Shown one piece after another: positions 11,979 through 15,195 of a stretch of DNA of 15,195 nucleotides (the stretch's first letter is position 1; each line of letters begins with the position of its first letter). Position numbers and translations under genes: made by a program. The DNA is taken from contig DDWM01000018.1 in NCBI GenBank assembly GCA_002345925.1, positions 1 through 15,195 on the forward strand. Direction: 5' to 3'. The stretch comes from Actinobacteria bacterium UBA2286 (GTDB lineage: Bacteria > Actinomycetota > Coriobacteriia > Anaerosomatales > Anaerosomataceae). The notes under the pieces were generated by a model. The model worked only from the letters and a program-made list of their open reading frames with translations, was not told the origin of the DNA and ran no database searches.

Positions 11979-12800
11979 CTATTTCGCCTTCGGGTAGCTG
12001 CCGAGAATCTTTACTTCGCGCAGCTTCAGGCGCAGGCAGTCAAGCGCGAGGCGCACGTGAGGATCCTCGATGTGGCCCTCGCAGTCGATGAAGAACATGT
12101 AGTCCCCAAGCTGACGCTTGGTCGGCCGGCTCTGAATCTTAGTCAGGTTGATCTCGCCGTAGGCGAACTCCGAAAGGATCATGAGCAGCGCGCCCGGTTT
12201 GTCCTTCTTCATGAACAACGCGAGCGACGTCTTGTCGTGTCCGGTGCGCTCACGGATGCCGCGCCCCACCACCACGAAACGTGTCTGGTTGCCGGCGTAG
12301 TCCTCGACGTTCGCGTGCAGGACCTGCGCGCCATACAGCTCCGCCGCGTGTGGTGTGCCGAGCGATGCGACACCGGGCGTTGCCACGGCCGTCTGGACTG
12401 CCTCGGCGTTGGAGTTTGCGGCCACGATCGGGCGGCCCGGCAAGTTGCGCTCAAGCCAGCGGCGGCACTGACCGCTCGCCTGCGGATGCGCGACCACAGA
12501 GGTCACCTCGGCCATCGTGGTGCCAGGCGCCGCGACCAAGGAGAAGTGGATGTCGAGCACAAGCTCGTCCTGAATCTCCAGCTGCGTGTCGAAAACGAGT
12601 CCGTCTAGTGTGGCCGGCACAGAGCCCTCGATCGAGTTCTCGATCGGGGCAACGCCCATGTCCGCTCGGCCACGATCTACGGCCTCAAAGACCTCGCTGA
12701 TCGTTGTGCACGATATGGGCTCAAGATCGGGCAGGTCCAGCGCAAGCAGCGCCTCTTCAGAAAACGTGCCTGCAGGGCCGAGGAATGCGACCTTCGTCAT
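11979..12800 (-). CDS. pheA: Prephenate dehydratase
   Basis: Monofunctional enzyme of 273 residues converting prephenate to phenylpyruvate in phenylalanine synthesis. The catalytic domain shows FLGPAGTFSEEA (6-17), APIENSIEGSV (51-61) and the NQTRF motif (171-175, the catalytic Thr in TRF). The C-terminal ACT domain, about 190-270, shows KPGALLMILSEF (201-212) and IQSRP (222-226), the phenylalanine-sensing GAL and ESRP motifs, with Gln in place of the usual Glu of ESRP; feedback inhibition by Phe is expected. There is no chorismate mutase domain. AAGGAGAG precedes the ATG, and its first base is the last base of the upstream cyclase stop (TAATG), so the two are translationally coupled. Confidence 0.96.
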   Translation of the reverse strand: MTKVAFLGPAGTFSEEALLALDLPDLEPISCTTISEVFEAVDRGRADMGVAPIENSIEGSVPATLDGLVFDTQLEIQDELVLDIHFSLVAAPGTTMAEVTSVVAHPQASGQCRRWLERNLPGRPIVAANSNAEAVQTAVATPGVASLGTPHAAELYGAQVLHANVEDYAGNQTRFVVVGRGIRERTGHDKTSLALFMKKDKPGALLMILSEFAYGEINLTKIQSRPTKRQLGDYMFFIDCEGHIEDPHVRLALDCLRLKLREVKILGSYPKAK

Positions 12801-14440
12801 TACGCTGACTCTCCTTCGGGCGGTTTCGGAACAGCCGTCGGGCGTCCCAATCTGGTCATTCGCAATTGCGGAGCGCGAACACGGTCCTTGCCCATCGTCT
12901 TGGCCTGATACACCGCGTCGTCAGCGGCCTTCAGCAGCGACTCTTTGTCCTCGGCATGCGTGGGGAAGTTGGCCAGACCGATGCTGACCGTGGCACGCAC
13001 GTTTCGGTCACCGTCTTCGTTAGGGAACCGGTGCAAAGCCACGGCTTCCCGGATCTTCTCGGCAACGATGAATGCGCCGGCCGCGTCGGTCTCGGGGAGG
13101 AGCACTGAGAACTCCTCGCCGCCGTAACGGGCCACCATGTCGACTTCACGCACGGCCGTCTTAAGAACCTGGCCGAGCTCAGCCAGCACGGCGTCGCCGA
13201 CAAGGTGACCGTGGCTGTCATTGACCGCCTTGAAGTCATCCACGTCGAGCATGAGGAACGAGAGGGTCTTGCCGTAGCGCCGCGCTCGGCCGATCTCGTC
13301 ATCCAGGCGCTGCTGCAAGTAGCGGTAGTTGTACAGGTCGGTTAGCTCATCGGTGATAGAGAGCCGCTTGGTGAGCTTGTACAGGCGTGAATTCTCGACA
13401 GCCACGACCAGCTCCGAGGCGACCGCCGATAGCACCATGCGGTCATCTTTCTCAAGCGCGTCGATTTGTGCCGATTCCGCGCAGAACACAACCAACATCT
13501 CGTTGTGGTCGAGCAGCTCAAGACACGCGAAGTGGTCATCTTGGCCAAGCTCAGCCTCTGCGATCAGACCGGGGCCCGCGTAGGAGTATGTGCCTTCACT
13601 TCGCAAGCCCTTGCTCGCGCTGAACAGCGTCTGCTGTTTCGCCTTGTCGATGACGAAGATGCACGCGGCGGGGATGTCGATGACTTTTTGCAGGATGTCG
13701 ATGACGACCGGCCCGACGCTGTCGAAGTCGAGAGTAGAGTGGATGATCTCGGATATCTCCGATATCGCCTGGAGCTCGGCGACGCTGCGCTCAAGCTGAC
13801 GGTTGAGGTCCACGACTTGCATGCTGCGGCCTTCCAGCGACATCTGCCGATCGGCCTGCTGCTCCATCACAAGCCCAACCGACCAGCCGAGCAATACGAT
13901 CGTAGCGGCCTTCATCACAACGAACGCGTAACCGCCGAGAGCAAGCATGTCTTGGACCATGGTGAGATGGGCTGCAAGATATGACACCACGAACAACCCC
14001 GAGTACACCCAGGCTCGCGACCGCTTGAAGACCGTCGCGTAGACTGCGGCCAGGCCAACGTAGAAGGCATAGAACGGGTCTTCGTACTGCGATGTGGCCA
14101 TCACGAAGAATGCTAGCGCCACCAAGTCGAACGGAAAGGTGATGAGCAACGTCGCCTTCGCGCTCCGACCCCGGCCGCTCATGCGCGCTACAATGGTCAG
14201 TACAGTCGCGATCAGCCACAGCGTGACACCCACAAAGTACAGCGTGCTGTCACCTGGACTGAGCGTCGGTCGAAGCCACACCAGATACATGCCGAGGACG
14301 AAAAGGGCGCTCGCAATCCTGGCGATGAGATATGTCTCACCGTCGATGTCTAACCTGGCACGCGAGCCGGTCTTCAAAGAACGTCCCCTTAATGGCGGCT
14401 GACCTTGGGAAAGAGTATAACCTCTAGGGTGGTCGCCCAT
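12800..14440 (-). CDS. Membrane-bound GAF-GGDEF diguanylate cyclase
   Basis: 546 residues. About six hydrophobic membrane segments (roughly 38-56, 66-86, 97-115, 122-138, 145-165, 168-192), then a helical linker (195-232), a GAF-like sensor region (about 233-355) and a GGDEF domain (about 360-520). The active site is GGEEF (440-444), with the preceding I-site R431-E-V-D434 intact, so the protein should make cyclic di-GMP and be product-inhibited. LMLDVDDFKAVNDSHGH (396-412) is the metal and nucleotide-binding part. No EAL domain. The ATG at 14440 follows a strong GGGAGG. It is divergent from larB, with 43 bases between starts, and coupled to pheA downstream. The signal sensed by the N-terminal membrane part is unknown; it is not a 7TM-DISM or MASE type that I recognise. 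Confidence 0.93.
   Translation of the reverse strand: MGDHPRGYTLSQGQPPLRGRSLKTGSRARLDIDGETYLIARIASALFVLGMYLVWLRPTLSPGDSTLYFVGVTLWLIATVLTIVARMSGRGRSAKATLLITFPFDLVALAFFVMATSQYEDPFYAFYVGLAAVYATVFKRSRAWVYSGLFVVSYLAAHLTMVQDMLALGGYAFVVMKAATIVLLGWSVGLVMEQQADRQMSLEGRSMQVVDLNRQLERSVAELQAISEISEIIHSTLDFDSVGPVVIDILQKVIDIPAACIFVIDKAKQQTLFSASKGLRSEGTYSYAGPGLIAEAELGQDDHFACLELLDHNEMLVVFCAESAQIDALEKDDRMVLSAVASELVVAVENSRLYKLTKRLSITDELTDLYNYRYLQQRLDDEIGRARRYGKTLSFLMLDVDDFKAVNDSHGHLVGDAVLAELGQVLKTAVREVDMVARYGGEEFSVLLPETDAAGAFIVAEKIREAVALHRFPNEDGDRNVRATVSIGLANFPTHAEDKESLLKAADDAVYQAKTMGKDRVRAPQLRMTRLGRPTAVPKPPEGESA
14416..14421 (+). promoter_or_regulatory. Possible -10 box for larB
   Basis: TATAAC lies 62 bases before the larB ATG, inside the first codons of the divergent cyclase gene. 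No -35 at proper spacing is seen. Low confidence; it could be chance. Confidence 0.25.
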
Positions 14441-14483
14441 GCGGCCTCCCTCTCAATATCGGCAACTTGCACCTGGAGCTTTC

Positions 14484-15195
14484 ATGGACCCAAAGACACT
14501 GCGCGCACTCCTCGAAGCCGTAGCCGCCGGAACGACCTCGTCCGGCGACGCGCTCTCTCAACTCGGAACGTCGCCATTCACGGATCTTGGCCACGCGAAG
14601 GTCGACCATCATCGTGAGATCCGCTGCGGCTTCCCGGAAGTTGTGTACTGCGAAGGCAAGACGCCGTCGCAGGTCCGCGCAATCGCTCGCGAACTGCTGG
14701 AGCGCGGCGAGGTCTTCCTCGGCACGCGAGCCAGCGCAGCTCACTATCAGTCGGTCGGACAAGTCGCCATGGACGCGCGCTACTTCGAGGACTCGCGCCT
14801 CATCGTGGTCGACCGCCGTGATCCGCGACCCCAGCACGGTCACATCGTCGTGGCGACCGGAGGCACCGCTGACCACGCTGTGGCCGAGGAAGCAGCCATC
14901 ACCGCTGAGACAATGGGCAACCGCGTAAGCCGCCTGTACGACGTCGGCGTTGCCGGAATTCACCGCCTGCTCGCGCATCAAGAGCTTCTCCGAGACGCGA
15001 ACGTGATCGTCGCGGTCGCCGGCATGGAGGGCGCTCTGCCGTCGGTAGTTGCAGGGCTGGTCGCATGCCCGGTCGTCGCGGTCCCAACGTCCGTTGGCTA
15101 CGGCGCGAACTTCGGTGGCGTCTCGGCGCTGCTCACGATGCTCAACTCCTGCGCGTCTGGCATCGGAGTCGTGAACATCGACAACGGCTTCGGCG
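14484..15195 (+). CDS. larB: Nickel-pincer cofactor biosynthesis protein LarB (3' end outside window)
   Basis: Carboxylase/hydrolase that acts on nicotinic acid adenine dinucleotide, adding CO2 at C5 of the pyridine ring and releasing AMP, the first step of the nickel-pincer nucleotide cofactor used by lactate racemase and related enzymes. The 237 visible residues show GFPEVVYCEGKT (49-60), VATGGTADHAVAEEA (123-137), YDVGVAGIHRLL (152-163), VAGMEGALPSVVAGLV (178-193), PTSVGYGANFGG (201-212) and LNSCASG (220-226), where Cys223 matches the cysteine that binds the pyridine intermediate. The C-terminal half is PurE-like. The family is about 245-255 residues, so only a few residues are missing. 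GGAG lies seven bases before the ATG. larC, larE or a racemase may follow outside the window. Confidence 0.95.
   Translation, partial: MDPKTLRALLEAVAAGTTSSGDALSQLGTSPFTDLGHAKVDHHREIRCGFPEVVYCEGKTPSQVRAIARELLERGEVFLGTRASAAHYQSVGQVAMDARYFEDSRLIVVDRRDPRPQHGHIVVATGGTADHAVAEEAAITAETMGNRVSRLYDVGVAGIHRLLAHQELLRDANVIVAVAGMEGALPSVVAGLVACPVVAVPTSVGYGANFGGVSALLTMLNSCASGIGVVNIDNGFG

Overview
The window is GC-rich DNA (hand-counted stretches near 65-68% G+C outside one atypical block). The mix suggests an anaerobic, high-GC bacterium, most likely an actinobacterium of the Coriobacteriia type: an oxygen-sensitive double-cubane ATPase/reductase pair, a nickel-pincer cofactor gene (larB), and several genes whose -10 box sits 6-7 bases before the ATG, as in leaderless actinobacterial transcripts. 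The taxonomy is inference; there is no rRNA or other decisive marker.

Left part (1-2733): the N-terminal two thirds of serS on the minus strand, running off the left edge; divergently from it a macro-domain ADP-ribose hydrolase; then an AlkA-like HhH-GPD DNA glycosylase; then, after an intergenic stretch with two perfect palindromes, an unrecognised 117-residue protein.

Accessory block (2737-5629, minus strand): a two-gene operon of distinctly lower G+C. The upstream gene encodes a single-chain DUF262-DUF1524 protein (GmrSD-type, DGQQR motif plus His-Me finger nuclease). The downstream gene, 7 bases after its stop, encodes a RelA/SpoT-type nucleotidyltransferase with an unusual EIQVCS motif and an unrecognised C-terminal half. 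I read it as a candidate anti-phage module coupling a DNA-cleaving effector to alarmone synthesis. I know of no named system with this pair. Just upstream lies a frameshifted 115-bp relic of the 3' end of an mscL gene, about 80% identical to the end of the intact mscL 2.1 kb away.

Middle (5913-8369, then to 9845): a small lipoprotein; an AlbA_2/Schlafen-type ATP-binding regulator with a winged-helix tail, preceded by a striking symmetrical four-copy operator built around its promoter; convergent to it a lipoprotein-mscL operon; then a VapBC-type toxin-antitoxin pair with a direct-repeat operator.

Right part (9842-15195): a minus-strand run of four genes: membrane GAF-GGDEF diguanylate cyclase, prephenate dehydratase (pheA, overlapping the cyclase stop), then, behind its own extended -10 promoter, a double-cubane cluster protein and its ATP-dependent reductase/activase. 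Divergent from the cyclase is larB, nearly complete at the right edge.
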